From: DATMER01 sp963741305
Lineage (GTDB): Bacteria; Acidobacteriota; Thermoanaerobaculia; Multivoradales; UBA5704
Assembly: GCA_963741305.1 (NCBI GenBank)
Contig: CAVUHL010000003.1
Span: forward strand, 2,666,001 to 2,730,000
DNA: 64,000 nucleotides
Reading direction: 5' to 3'
A program made the position numbers and the translations under genes. This document shows, piece by piece, positions 24,465 through 33,210 of the stretch; position 1 is the stretch's first letter; the number at the start of each line of letters is the position of its first letter. The notes under the pieces were generated by a model. It was not told where the DNA came from. It did no database searches and saw nothing but the letters and a program-made list of their open reading frames with translations.

Positions 24465-24490
24465 AAAGGCGCGGCCATGGCCGCGCCTTT
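24465..24490. terminator. Bidirectional hairpin terminator between convergent genes
   Basis: A perfect 12-bp-arm palindrome, AAAGGCGCGGCC-AT-GGCCGCGCCTTT, with A-rich and T-rich ends on the two sides, lies between the ferredoxin stop and the convergent CHAT gene stop. Confidence 0.7.
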
Positions 24491-24508
24491 GCCGTTTCAG
24501 CGATCGAA

Positions 24509-27500
24509 TCAGCGCCAATCGCCGGTGAGCTGGAACGCCGCCCAGTGGAATGGGTGGGAATCCTCGATGTTCTCCATCTGAGCCGCTCGCAGGGCCTCAT
24601 CCTTGGTCTTGCCGTCGCGGAGGTGCCCGTAGAAGCTCTGCATGAAGCGGGCGGTGGAGACGTCGGCGACGCTCCACAGCGACGCCAGGACTGAGCGCGC
24701 GCCCGCGTACTGGAACGCGCGGGTGAGCCCGACGAGGCCCTCGCCCCCCATCTCCCGCCCCAGCCCCGAGTCACACGCCGAGAGGGTCACCAAGTCGGCG
24801 TCGAGGCGCACGCTCTCGAAGATCTCCCAGGCCTGGAGAAGGCCGTTGTCCTGGCCCTCGGCCGTCTGCTCGGGCACGGTCAAGGCCAGCGCGGAATTGA
24901 GCGGGAAGCGCTCGTCGAGCAGTCCGTGGCAGGCGAAATGGACGAGGTGCGCGCCCGGGCCGAGGGACTTGACCCTCTCCTCGGTCGCGTCGCGGCCCAG
25001 GTAGACCTCGGCCTGTGGGTAAAGGTCGGCGATGGCCTTCACTTCCCTGCCGCTGAAGGGGAGAGGAGCGAGCGCCGGCCCGCTTCGGACGGCGGCGGGC
25101 ACTTTCGTGGCTGGCCCATAGATGGGATCTCCGAACGCGGCGAGGCGCTCCTTGCCAGGATCGCCCCAAGGCCGGCGCGACCTCGCCAGCTCCGCGTAGA
25201 CGGTGGCCGAGAGCACGTTGTGGATCGGCAGCCGCTCGACGAGGTAGCGGTCCCCACGCACCAGCGCGCCGAAGGCCAGGGTGTGCAGCGGTCCATCCGG
25301 AGAGACGAGGATGCGCTGCGCTCCGGCGATCCGCCCTTCAGCGGGGCCGACCAGAAGATCGTAGAGCCGCCGCGCCTTGCCCTTGATCTCCACCGTATCG
25401 GAGCCCGGGTCCCTGAGGAGGAGACGGAAGCCCTCCACCTCCTCGCGCAGCCTCTTCGCGCCGATGGCGACCGGAATCACCGAGAGGCCCATGCCGCCCA
25501 TGCCGCCAATGCCGCCAATGCCGTCGACCACGAACAGCCAGCTCCTCTCCTCCCCCACCGCGTACTCGAGGAGCACGGTCCCGGGATCGAGGGCCGCGCG
25601 AGCGCCCGCCAGGTCGAGCGGCTTGGGGTCGTGGAGCGCGGCAGACCGGGGCGACTCCCGGCGTATGCGGTCGAGGATCTCCTCCTGGTCCTCCCGCAGG
25701 TCGCGCAGCTCGCCCGTGATCCGATCGATCTCGGCGTCGTCCCGGCCCGTGCTCAGACCGGCGAGCTGCGCCTGGACGCGGTCGTACTCGGCGTTGACCC
25801 GCCTGCGCTCGGCGGCAAGCTCCGGCGGCAGGTCTGACAGGCGGATGTCCCGGTCCCCGAGCAGGTCGAGGAAGGAGCGCGCCCGGCCCCGCTCCAGGAC
25901 ATGGAACGCTTCGGCGGGCCGGCCGGCCTCGACCTGCCCCTCCAGGCAGTCATGGTAATAGCCGTCGAGGGTGGCCTCGAAAGAGGCCCTCGCTTCGAGG
26001 GTGCCGCCGAGCCGGCTCCGCTGGCGGTCGAGGACGTCGATGGTGCGGCAGAGGTGGCGGAGCCCCTCCGCGCTTCGGCCGGCCTGGCGCTCGGCGAGGC
26101 CGAGGGCATGGAGCGTCTCGGCCTCATCGGCGCTCCCTGGGACGAGGCGGCTCTGCAGGTCGAGGGCCCGACGGTAGAGCGCGAGCGCCTCCTGCACACG
26201 CCCGCGCCGGCCGACGGCCTTGCCGAGGTCGCGCAGCACCTTGGAGGTCTGCACGTTCTCGGGCGCCTCCTTCTCGAATATGGCCAGGGCCCGGCGCAGG
26301 AGGGCCTCGGCCTTGGCCAGGTCACCGCCGCTCTCGACCTCGAGGCGGGCGAGGTCCATCAGGCTCGCGGCGGAGGTGAGGCTTGCCGGCTCCAGCTCCT
26401 CCTCGATCTTCTGCGCGCGCAGCAAGTAATCCCGGGCCGTGGCGAAATCGCCCCGCAGGAGCGCCAGTTGCCCCAGGTTTCCCAGGCTGGCAGCCAGGTC
26501 CCTCCAGTCGGGAGAGGGCTTCTTCTCCTGGAAGCCCAGGGCACGGCGGTAGTGGACCTCGGCGGCCTCCAGGTCGCCACGCTGCATGGCGATCTGGCCC
26601 AGGCTTGCCAAGGTCGACCAAGCCTCCCAATCGCTGGCCCCCCTTCGTTCCTGGAGGTCAAGCATGCGGCGGAGCAGCTCGTCGGCGGTGGCCAGGTCGC
26701 CGCGGGCCGACGCGAGGATGGCGAGGTTCTGGAGGCAGCCTGCGGTAGCGCCGCCCAGCGGGTCGATCTTTTCGAACAGGGCGAGCGCCTTGTGGTGCCA
26801 GCGTTCCGATTCCTCGAGATCGCCGCGCTCCTGGGCGACATTGCCCAGGTTGATGAAGATCAGGCCATGGGCGATGCTGTTCGGGAGGAGGCTCCGCTGG
26901 AGCTCCTCGGCCCGTACGAGGTACTCCTGCGCGGCGGTGACGTCGCCGCGCCAGCGGGCCAGGACCCCCAGCTTGTTGAGGGTTCCCGCGACCTCGATGG
27001 TCCCGGGCACCAGTTCCTCCCGGATCGCCAGGGCCTGCCGCAAGAGCTCCTCGGCCGCGTCGAAATCGCCCTTCTTTGCCGTGGAGTACGCGAGCGCAGC
27101 GAGCGTGTGCGCGGCGGAGAGGTTCTTTGGAGCGGTCCTGCGGTCCAGCGCCAGGGACTTCTGGTAACGCTCGATTGCCCCGTCCCAGGCGCTACGGGAC
27201 TGGAAGGTCTCCCCCCAGGTGCGGAGGACGTACACCGCCGCCGGCTCGCCCTCCCGCTCCAAGGCTTTCAGCGCCTCCGCGTAGACGGCATCGGCCTCGG
27301 GCCACTGATGGGCCTTGGAGTGTTCCCGGGCCAGCCGATTCAGGAACCAGGCGGCAAGACGGCCATCGCCAGCGGCCCGCGCGGATTCCGCGGCGGCGCG
27401 CCATTTCCGTCCCTGATAGAGGGCGGAGAGATCGCGAGGAAGCCCCGGCCGCGTATCCATCCCCCAATCCCCGGTCGCCACGACCCATTCCATCTTCGCG

Positions 27501-27805
27501 CTGCCCCGCCTCCCATGCAGTGTGACGGCGCGCCGCGGGGACTCCTCGATCTCGATGGGCAGCAAGTCATAGGGAGAGTTGACCAGGCCGTTGCCAGCCG
27601 CGGACGACCACGAAAGGATCACGTCCCCCGGCAGCAGGCCCGCCACCGAAGCCGCCGAATGGAGGGCCGTTGTCTCGACGATGACGCCAGCTACTGGCTC
27701 GGGAGCGGCGGCGGACCGGGGAGCCTTGACTGGCGAACAGGCCGGCAAGGTGGCAAGGAGGATGAGGGCCAAGAGCCTCAGGGGGCAAGGCTTAGGAGCG
27801 CTCAC
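24509..27805 (-). CDS. CHAT-domain TPR lipoprotein with PDZ-like N-terminus
   Basis: 1098 residues from a GTG at 27805 with GAAGGAG 6 bp upstream; an in-frame start at 27877 is less supported. A lipoprotein signal (LALILLATLPAC, lipobox LPAC) is followed by a PDZ-like segment (AGVIVETTALHSAASVAGLLPGDVILSW). About twelve TPRs fill residues ~100-640. A C-terminal CHAT protease domain carries the His (HLVHFACHGLLDE, ~960) and Cys (VTLSACDSGLG, ~1009) of the caspase-like dyad. CHAT proteases cleave partner proteins after a sensor signal. The outer-surface location of a CHAT protein is notable. A short G-M-G-G-I repeat near residue 770 may vary. Confidence 0.85.
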   Translation of the reverse strand: MSAPKPCPLRLLALILLATLPACSPVKAPRSAAAPEPVAGVIVETTALHSAASVAGLLPGDVILSWSSAAGNGLVNSPYDLLPIEIEESPRRAVTLHGRRGSAKMEWVVATGDWGMDTRPGLPRDLSALYQGRKWRAAAESARAAGDGRLAAWFLNRLAREHSKAHQWPEADAVYAEALKALEREGEPAAVYVLRTWGETFQSRSAWDGAIERYQKSLALDRRTAPKNLSAAHTLAALAYSTAKKGDFDAAEELLRQALAIREELVPGTIEVAGTLNKLGVLARWRGDVTAAQEYLVRAEELQRSLLPNSIAHGLIFINLGNVAQERGDLEESERWHHKALALFEKIDPLGGATAGCLQNLAILASARGDLATADELLRRMLDLQERRGASDWEAWSTLASLGQIAMQRGDLEAAEVHYRRALGFQEKKPSPDWRDLAASLGNLGQLALLRGDFATARDYLLRAQKIEEELEPASLTSAASLMDLARLEVESGGDLAKAEALLRRALAIFEKEAPENVQTSKVLRDLGKAVGRRGRVQEALALYRRALDLQSRLVPGSADEAETLHALGLAERQAGRSAEGLRHLCRTIDVLDRQRSRLGGTLEARASFEATLDGYYHDCLEGQVEAGRPAEAFHVLERGRARSFLDLLGDRDIRLSDLPPELAAERRRVNAEYDRVQAQLAGLSTGRDDAEIDRITGELRDLREDQEEILDRIRRESPRSAALHDPKPLDLAGARAALDPGTVLLEYAVGEERSWLFVVDGIGGIGGMGGMGLSVIPVAIGAKRLREEVEGFRLLLRDPGSDTVEIKGKARRLYDLLVGPAEGRIAGAQRILVSPDGPLHTLAFGALVRGDRYLVERLPIHNVLSATVYAELARSRRPWGDPGKERLAAFGDPIYGPATKVPAAVRSGPALAPLPFSGREVKAIADLYPQAEVYLGRDATEERVKSLGPGAHLVHFACHGLLDERFPLNSALALTVPEQTAEGQDNGLLQAWEIFESVRLDADLVTLSACDSGLGREMGGEGLVGLTRAFQYAGARSVLASLWSVADVSTARFMQSFYGHLRDGKTKDEALRAAQMENIEDSHPFHWAAFQLTGDWR

Positions 27806-28061
27806 GGCTGGCTCCTTCTCGGGATGAACATCATGGACACCATGGATACAGGATATGTCTACACGCTCGACAGTCAATCACCCTCCTTGCCTGCTTGGCG
27901 AGTAGATTCTAGAATGCCGCTATCGTCAGATTCGATGCCGAGCAGGCCACGCCTGGATGTCGTGACTCGACAGTCTTCCGCCCTGATCCGTCTGGACGGC
28001 GTCAGTTGCTCGAGGTCCGCTTAAAGGCCCCAGCCCGGACTTCCTGAGGGGTGTGTGCGGC

Positions 28062-29429
28062 ATGGCAAACTTGCAGGAAGCCTTCTGGGAAAACCTCCTG
28101 GATTACATCGAGGACGAGACCGTAATTCCCGTCATCGGTTCGGAGCTCGTCACTGTCCGGGAAGGTGACCAGGATGTGCTTCTTTACCGCTGGATCGCGC
28201 AGCGGCTGGCAGCGGACCTCAGGCTGCCTACCGAGGAGCTTCCCCCGGGCTTCGACCTCAACGACGTCGTTTCGATGCACCTGCGCCGGCGAGGGGAGCG
28301 GGAGGAGCTGTACGCCCATATCCACAGGATGCTGCGCAACGCCGCGCTGACACCGCCTGAGGCACTTCGGGCGCTCGCCGGGATCCCTCGCTTCGACCTG
28401 TTCATCTCGCTGACCTTTGACTCGCTTCTTGCGGACGCCATTGGCGCTGCACGATCGCGTGCGGAACAAATCGCCTATTCGCCAAACACCGTCCGCGACC
28501 TCGCCTGTTCGAAGGCTGAGCTCCCTCAGCCAGTGGTTTTCCATTTGCTGGGGCGTGCGTCAGCCTCTCCGGACTATGCAATCTGCGATGAGGATCTGCT
28601 CGAGTTCCTGCATGCCATGCAGGACAAGCAGCGGCAACCCAAGACGTTGTTCGACGAGTTGCGCGGCAACCATCTGCTCATCCTCGGTTGCAGCTTCGGG
28701 GACTGGCTCGCACGCTTTTTCCTGCGCACCGCGAGGAGCCTCGAGCTGTCTCAGAAGCGCAGGCGTTGGGACATGCTGGTGGGCGACCAGATTGTGCATG
28801 ATGCCAGGCTGGCGCTGTTCCTCGAAAGCTTCAGCCCTGACACCCGGGTGATCCCATTGACCGCGGCAGAGTTCGTCACGGAGCTGGTGGCGCGCTGGCA
28901 CGCCGCCCATCCGGGTGAAGCGCAAACCGCGGAGCCCATGGCCCGCGAGGCGGCCATGAACGGAAAGAGCGTCCCAACGGGCGCAATCTTCGTCAGTTAC
29001 GCGAACGAGGACCTCGAAGCCGCCAGCACACTGGCCGAGGGCCTGCGCTCGGCCGGCCTCGAGGTGTGGTTCGACAGGGATGCCCTGCACCTGGGAGATG
29101 ACTGGGAACGCAGCATCCGGCGTGGGATCGAGCGCTGTTCGCTGTTCCTGCCGGTGATCTCGCGCCAGGCCCTGAGCGCGGAAAACCGGCGCCGCTACTT
29201 CTGGCGGGAGTGGAACGAAGCAGACGACTACACTCGCGGGATTGCGCCGGACGAGGCTTTTATCATCCCCGTAGTAATCGACGACACGCGCATTGACCGT
29301 GCCCATTTGCCGGACTCTTTCAAGAGGGCCCACGGAAAGAGCTTGAATGGCGGGAATGTGACGCGCGCCGTCGCCGAGCGGCTCAAAAAGCTCGTGCGCG
29401 ACTTCCACCGCCGGCAGCGGGCGACGTGA
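28062..29429 (+). CDS. SIR2-like/TIR fusion protein, probable immune effector
   Basis: 455 residues from the ATG at 28062, with GAGGGG upstream. Residues ~15-230 resemble a SIR2-type NAD-binding domain (TVIPVIGSELV; FDLFISLTFDSLLADA; VVFHLLGRAS; NHLLILGCSFGDWLARFFLRTA). The catalytic Asn of the usual TTN[YF]D motif is Thr118, and the catalytic His of the HG motif appears to be Leu163, so this domain may be inactive. Residues ~307-440 are a TIR domain (AIFVSYANEDLEAASTLAEGLRSAGLEVWFD) with the expected NADase glutamate at Glu383 (WREWNEA). It lies 9 bp before a STAND-WD40 gene, so both probably act together in abortive-type defence, with TIR as NAD-consuming effector (inference). Confidence 0.85.
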   Translation: MANLQEAFWENLLDYIEDETVIPVIGSELVTVREGDQDVLLYRWIAQRLAADLRLPTEELPPGFDLNDVVSMHLRRRGEREELYAHIHRMLRNAALTPPEALRALAGIPRFDLFISLTFDSLLADAIGAARSRAEQIAYSPNTVRDLACSKAELPQPVVFHLLGRASASPDYAICDEDLLEFLHAMQDKQRQPKTLFDELRGNHLLILGCSFGDWLARFFLRTARSLELSQKRRRWDMLVGDQIVHDARLALFLESFSPDTRVIPLTAAEFVTELVARWHAAHPGEAQTAEPMAREAAMNGKSVPTGAIFVSYANEDLEAASTLAEGLRSAGLEVWFDRDALHLGDDWERSIRRGIERCSLFLPVISRQALSAENRRRYFWREWNEADDYTRGIAPDEAFIIPVVIDDTRIDRAHLPDSFKRAHGKSLNGGNVTRAVAERLKKLVRDFHRRQRAT

Positions 29430-29438
29430 GGGTGTGAG

Positions 29439-32012
29439 ATGGTCGAGCTGCAAACCCAGGCCCTGAGCCCCGACAACCCGTGGCCCGGCCTCGATCCCTT
29501 CGATGAGACGGATCGAGCCTACTTCCACGGCCGAGCCGCAGAGTCCGGCGAGCTCGTGCGGCTGATCCGCCGCGAGTTGCTCACAGTGTTGTTCGGGCGT
29601 TCCGGGCTGGGCAAGACGTCGCTGCTGAAGGCCGGGTTGTTCCCTTTGCTGCGCGAGGAGGACTGCCTGCCGGTCTACCTGCGCCTCGATCATGCCGATG
29701 GAGCGCCGGCCTTGCGCGAGCAGATTTTTCGCGGGCTTCAGACAGCGTGCGATGCTGACCGGGTCCAAGCGGCCCAGCCTGCCAGGGACGAAAGCCTTTG
29801 GTCGTTCTTTCACCGGCGCGATGCGGAATTCTGGAGCGACCGCAACCGCCCGGTGACCCCCGTAATCGTATTCGATCAGTTCGAGGAGATCTTCACCCTC
29901 GGCCAGGAGACCGAAGCGTCGCGGGCACGTTCGGGCACATTCCTGGCCGAGTTGGGTGACCTCATGGAGAACCGGCCGTCGGACGCGGTCAAGGAAGCGC
30001 TGGAGGCCGAGCCCACGGTGGCGAGGCGCTTCGACTTCAAGCGTTCGACGGTCAAGCTGGCGTTGAGCTTCCGCGAGGACTTCCTGGCTGAGATGGAGGA
30101 CCTCAAGGAGCAGATGCCCTCCATCATGTACAACCGCTTCCGCCTGCTGGCGATGAGCGGCGCCCAGGCCTACGAGGTGATCACTCGCGCGGGCGGGTCG
30201 TTGGTCGATGACGACGTCGCACGGCGGATCATCCGGCTCGCCTGGAAGAACGAGCCCAGCCCTCCCGTCGATCCAGCGGATTTTTCCAAGATCGAGATCG
30301 ATCCGGCATTGCTCAGTGTGGTCTGCAGCGAGCTGAACCACAAGCGCCAACTAGCGAAACCACCCCTCGGGCGTATCACGCCCGCGCTGTTGGAGGGCGC
30401 CGACCGCGAGATCCTCTCGGGCTTCTATGAGCTCAGCATGGCTGGCCTCGATCCACGGGTGCGGGCGTTCGTCGAAGACGAGCTCATTACCGACCGGGGT
30501 TACCGTGACAGCTACGCCCTGGAAGACGCGCTGGCCCTTCCCGGCATCACCTCCGAGGCCCTCGATGCACTGATCCGGCGGCGCCTGCTGGGAGTAGACG
30601 AGCGCCAGAGTGTGCGCCGGCTTGAGCTGACCCATGACGTCTTGACCCGCGTGGTCAGGGATAGCCGTGACAGCCGTCGAGCCCGCGAGGCAGAAGAGGC
30701 GGCGCTCGAGCAGCAGCGGCTCAACCGGCGCAATGCGGCGCTGGTTGGGGCAGGCGGGCTCGTCGTAATCGTCCTCATCTTGCTTGCCGGCTGGTTCGCG
30801 TGGAAATCCAGCGGGCTGCTGCGTGAGGCGGAGATCACGCGGCTGATGGCCTATGCGGACCGGCTTCAGGATACCAACTACGATGCATCCCTCCTAGTCA
30901 ATCTGGAAGCCGTCCGGGTCGTTCCAACACCTGAGACCCAGTCCGGGCTCAAACGGCGCTTTGTGAGCCATCCGCATCTATCCGCGTTTCTTCTGAGGCA
31001 CAAGGACGCGGTCTGGGGTGTCGCTTTCAGCCCGGATGGGAAGCAGTTGGCCTCCGCGAGCCTGGATAACACCATCATCCTGTGGGATGTTGCGAGCCGT
31101 AAGCCGCTGGCCACGCTGAAAGGGCTTGGGGGCAAGGTCCATGGCGTCGCCTTCAGCCCGGACGGGAAGCGGCTGGCCTCCGCGAACGAGGACAAGACCG
31201 TTACCCTGTGGAATGTGCGCAGCCGCAAGCGGCTGGCCACGCTGGAGGACCACAAGGAGGCAGTCATTGACGTCACCTTCAGCCTGGACGGGAAGCTGCT
31301 GGCATCAGCGAGCAAGGATCAGACTGTGATCCTATGGGATGTGGACAGCCACAAGCGGCTGGCCACGCTGCAAGGGCATAACGGCGAGGTCTATGGCGTC
31401 GCCTTCAGCCCGGATGGGAAGCGGCTGGCATCAGCGAGCAAGGACAGGACCGTGATCCTGTGGGATGTGGACAGCCGCACCCCGCAGGCCACGCTTCAGG
31501 GGCACGAGGACATGGTCTTCGGCGTCGCTTTCAGCCCGGACGGAAAGCGGCTGGCCTCCGCGGGCAAGGACAAGGCCGTGATCCTGTGGGACGTGGACAG
31601 CCACAAGCAGTTGGCCACTCTTCGGGGGCACCAGGACATGGTCTTCGGCGCCGCCTTCAGCCCGGACGGAAAGAGGCTGGCGTCCGCGAGCGGCGACAAG
31701 ACTGTGATCCTATGGGACGTGGACAGCCGCACACCAATGGATACGCTGAAGGGGCACAACGCCATGGTCGAAAGCGTGGCTTTCAGCCCGCAAGGGAAGC
31801 TGTTGGCTTCGGCCGGTGATGACAAGGCCCTGATCCTGTGGGACGTGGACACCGCCAAGGCTAGTGACGGCGATTTGGCCAACCTCATGGCTGAAGCCTG
31901 CCGCACGGCCAATCGGAATCTGACCTGCGAGGAATGGCGAGACTATATTGGCGACAAGAAGGCCTACCATAAGACCTGCGAGGGGTTGCCCGGGCCTGAG
32001 GCATGCGATTGA
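29439..32012 (+). CDS. STAND NTPase with TM helix and seven C-terminal WD40 repeats
   Basis: 857 residues. NTPase core: Walker A FGRSGLGKTS (52-61) and Walker B VIVFDQFEEIF (141-151), then helical and winged-helix regions to ~425. A hydrophobic helix (~432-452, VGAGGLVVIVLILLAGWFAW) suggests membrane attachment. Residues ~524-807 are seven 42-residue WD40 blades (VAFSPDGKRLASASxDKTVILWDVDS) that are strikingly alike. The C-terminus has an extension (ANRNLTCEEWRDYIGDKKAYHKTCEG) often seen after such propellers. STAND proteins oligomerise on ligand sensing; the WD40 propeller is the probable sensor. No effector domain is fused, so the preceding TIR protein is the likely output. Confidence 0.9.
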   Translation: MVELQTQALSPDNPWPGLDPFDETDRAYFHGRAAESGELVRLIRRELLTVLFGRSGLGKTSLLKAGLFPLLREEDCLPVYLRLDHADGAPALREQIFRGLQTACDADRVQAAQPARDESLWSFFHRRDAEFWSDRNRPVTPVIVFDQFEEIFTLGQETEASRARSGTFLAELGDLMENRPSDAVKEALEAEPTVARRFDFKRSTVKLALSFREDFLAEMEDLKEQMPSIMYNRFRLLAMSGAQAYEVITRAGGSLVDDDVARRIIRLAWKNEPSPPVDPADFSKIEIDPALLSVVCSELNHKRQLAKPPLGRITPALLEGADREILSGFYELSMAGLDPRVRAFVEDELITDRGYRDSYALEDALALPGITSEALDALIRRRLLGVDERQSVRRLELTHDVLTRVVRDSRDSRRAREAEEAALEQQRLNRRNAALVGAGGLVVIVLILLAGWFAWKSSGLLREAEITRLMAYADRLQDTNYDASLLVNLEAVRVVPTPETQSGLKRRFVSHPHLSAFLLRHKDAVWGVAFSPDGKQLASASLDNTIILWDVASRKPLATLKGLGGKVHGVAFSPDGKRLASANEDKTVTLWNVRSRKRLATLEDHKEAVIDVTFSLDGKLLASASKDQTVILWDVDSHKRLATLQGHNGEVYGVAFSPDGKRLASASKDRTVILWDVDSRTPQATLQGHEDMVFGVAFSPDGKRLASAGKDKAVILWDVDSHKQLATLRGHQDMVFGAAFSPDGKRLASASGDKTVILWDVDSRTPMDTLKGHNAMVESVAFSPQGKLLASAGDDKALILWDVDTAKASDGDLANLMAEACRTANRNLTCEEWRDYIGDKKAYHKTCEGLPGPEACD

Positions 32013-32028
32013 CTTTGACGGCTCACCA

Positions 32029-33210
32029 TCAAGGAAACCGTGCGGCCGCTGCCCTTGCGTCTTCCGCCTCTCCTGGCAGCCCGAGTGAGGTGTAGATCTC
32101 GCTGGCGCATTCGAAGTGTGATCGCGCGTCGTCAAAGAGCTTGCGGAAATAGGCCACCTGACCGAGGCCGAGCTCCGCGGCAGCGCGCGCAGAGGCCTGA
32201 GGAGTGCCCGCCAGGACCTGGCGATACTCGCGGTCGGCAAGAGCTGTCAGACCGATGGCCAAGTAGAGGTCGCCCAGAGTCACTCGTGCCTCCGGCATCT
32301 CCTGAACTTGCAGCGCCTCGTCATAAGTGGCGATGGCGTCGGCGTATAGCCCACCTTGGGCGTAGGCGCCTGCGGTCAGGAGAAGGCGGCTTGCCTTGTC
32401 CACAGGGAGTGCGGCGAACTGGTGTAGAGCTTCCTGCACGCTGCGCTGATCGTTTACCGACCAGAGGTAAATCCGGTACATCTCGCGCATCCGGCGAAAT
32501 GGCGCAGTCGAGGACGGGCGCGAACCGAAGCTCAGTGAGACAGGCTTCTCACGCTCGAGCGCGGGCCACTTGCCGGAAGCTGCCCAGGAGCAGACGTCAA
32601 GACCTCGCCAGGGACCTGAGCCTCGGCCACACTGGATTTCGTCCGCTGCCAACTGGATCGATGTCTCGATCGGCCCTCGAAGCTTGATCTCGTATTCAAG
32701 GGCATCCGGCACTCGAGCCCAGACAAGGGAAGGGTTGGCATCCATCGTCGCCGTGTTTCGTGGGCTCAAGAGAATCGCGCCGAGCCCCACTTCCACGTAC
32801 CTTGTCTCGAGCTCGAGCAGCAGGGCGCCTTTCCTGGGCAGAATTCTTCCTGCATACGAAGCCAGGTTCCGATAGGAGCTTTCCGGGAGCGACAAGCCCT
32901 GAGCACAGGCCCTGGAATCGAGGACCCACTCCCGCGGTCCTGTCAGGCTCACCAGCGTCTCTGTCGAGCAGATCAAGGTCACCTGGGCTCCGGTAGGCAC
33001 GTGGACAGCCTCTCCTCGGCGAATGATCTGCCGCTGCGCCACATGGCGCACGGAACGAAACTCCGCCCGGCTTTCCGCGGAGAGAGTCACCTGACCTTCC
33101 ATCTGGGTGACGACGGCGGTCAGATCCGCGGGCTTCTGCGCGCCGCTCTGGCTTGCCAAGAGGAAGAGGATTGTTCCGATGCGAGCTCGTCTGGGATCAA
33201 TCAAGGCCAT
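32029..33210 (-). CDS. Exported FecR-like protein with C-terminal TPR region
   Basis: 393 residues. The N-terminus (IGTILFLLASQSGAQ) is a likely signal peptide. Residues ~30-130 resemble a FecR-type domain (VVTQMEGQVTLSAESRAEF...GEAVHVPTGAQVTLICSTETLVSLTG). A middle beta-rich region follows, and the last ~120 residues are TPR-like (AYAQGGLYADAIATYDEAL, LGLGQVAYFRKLFDDARSHFECA). The ATG overlaps the stop of the CHAT gene upstream by 14 bp. It is the fourth and last gene of the M48-caspase-CHAT operon and converges on the STAND gene 16 bp away. It may be a scaffold or sensor for the proteases; that is inference. Confidence 0.65.
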   Translation of the reverse strand: MALIDPRRARIGTILFLLASQSGAQKPADLTAVVTQMEGQVTLSAESRAEFRSVRHVAQRQIIRRGEAVHVPTGAQVTLICSTETLVSLTGPREWVLDSRACAQGLSLPESSYRNLASYAGRILPRKGALLLELETRYVEVGLGAILLSPRNTATMDANPSLVWARVPDALEYEIKLRGPIETSIQLAADEIQCGRGSGPWRGLDVCSWAASGKWPALEREKPVSLSFGSRPSSTAPFRRMREMYRIYLWSVNDQRSVQEALHQFAALPVDKASRLLLTAGAYAQGGLYADAIATYDEALQVQEMPEARVTLGDLYLAIGLTALADREYRQVLAGTPQASARAAAELGLGQVAYFRKLFDDARSHFECASEIYTSLGLPGEAEDARAAAARFP

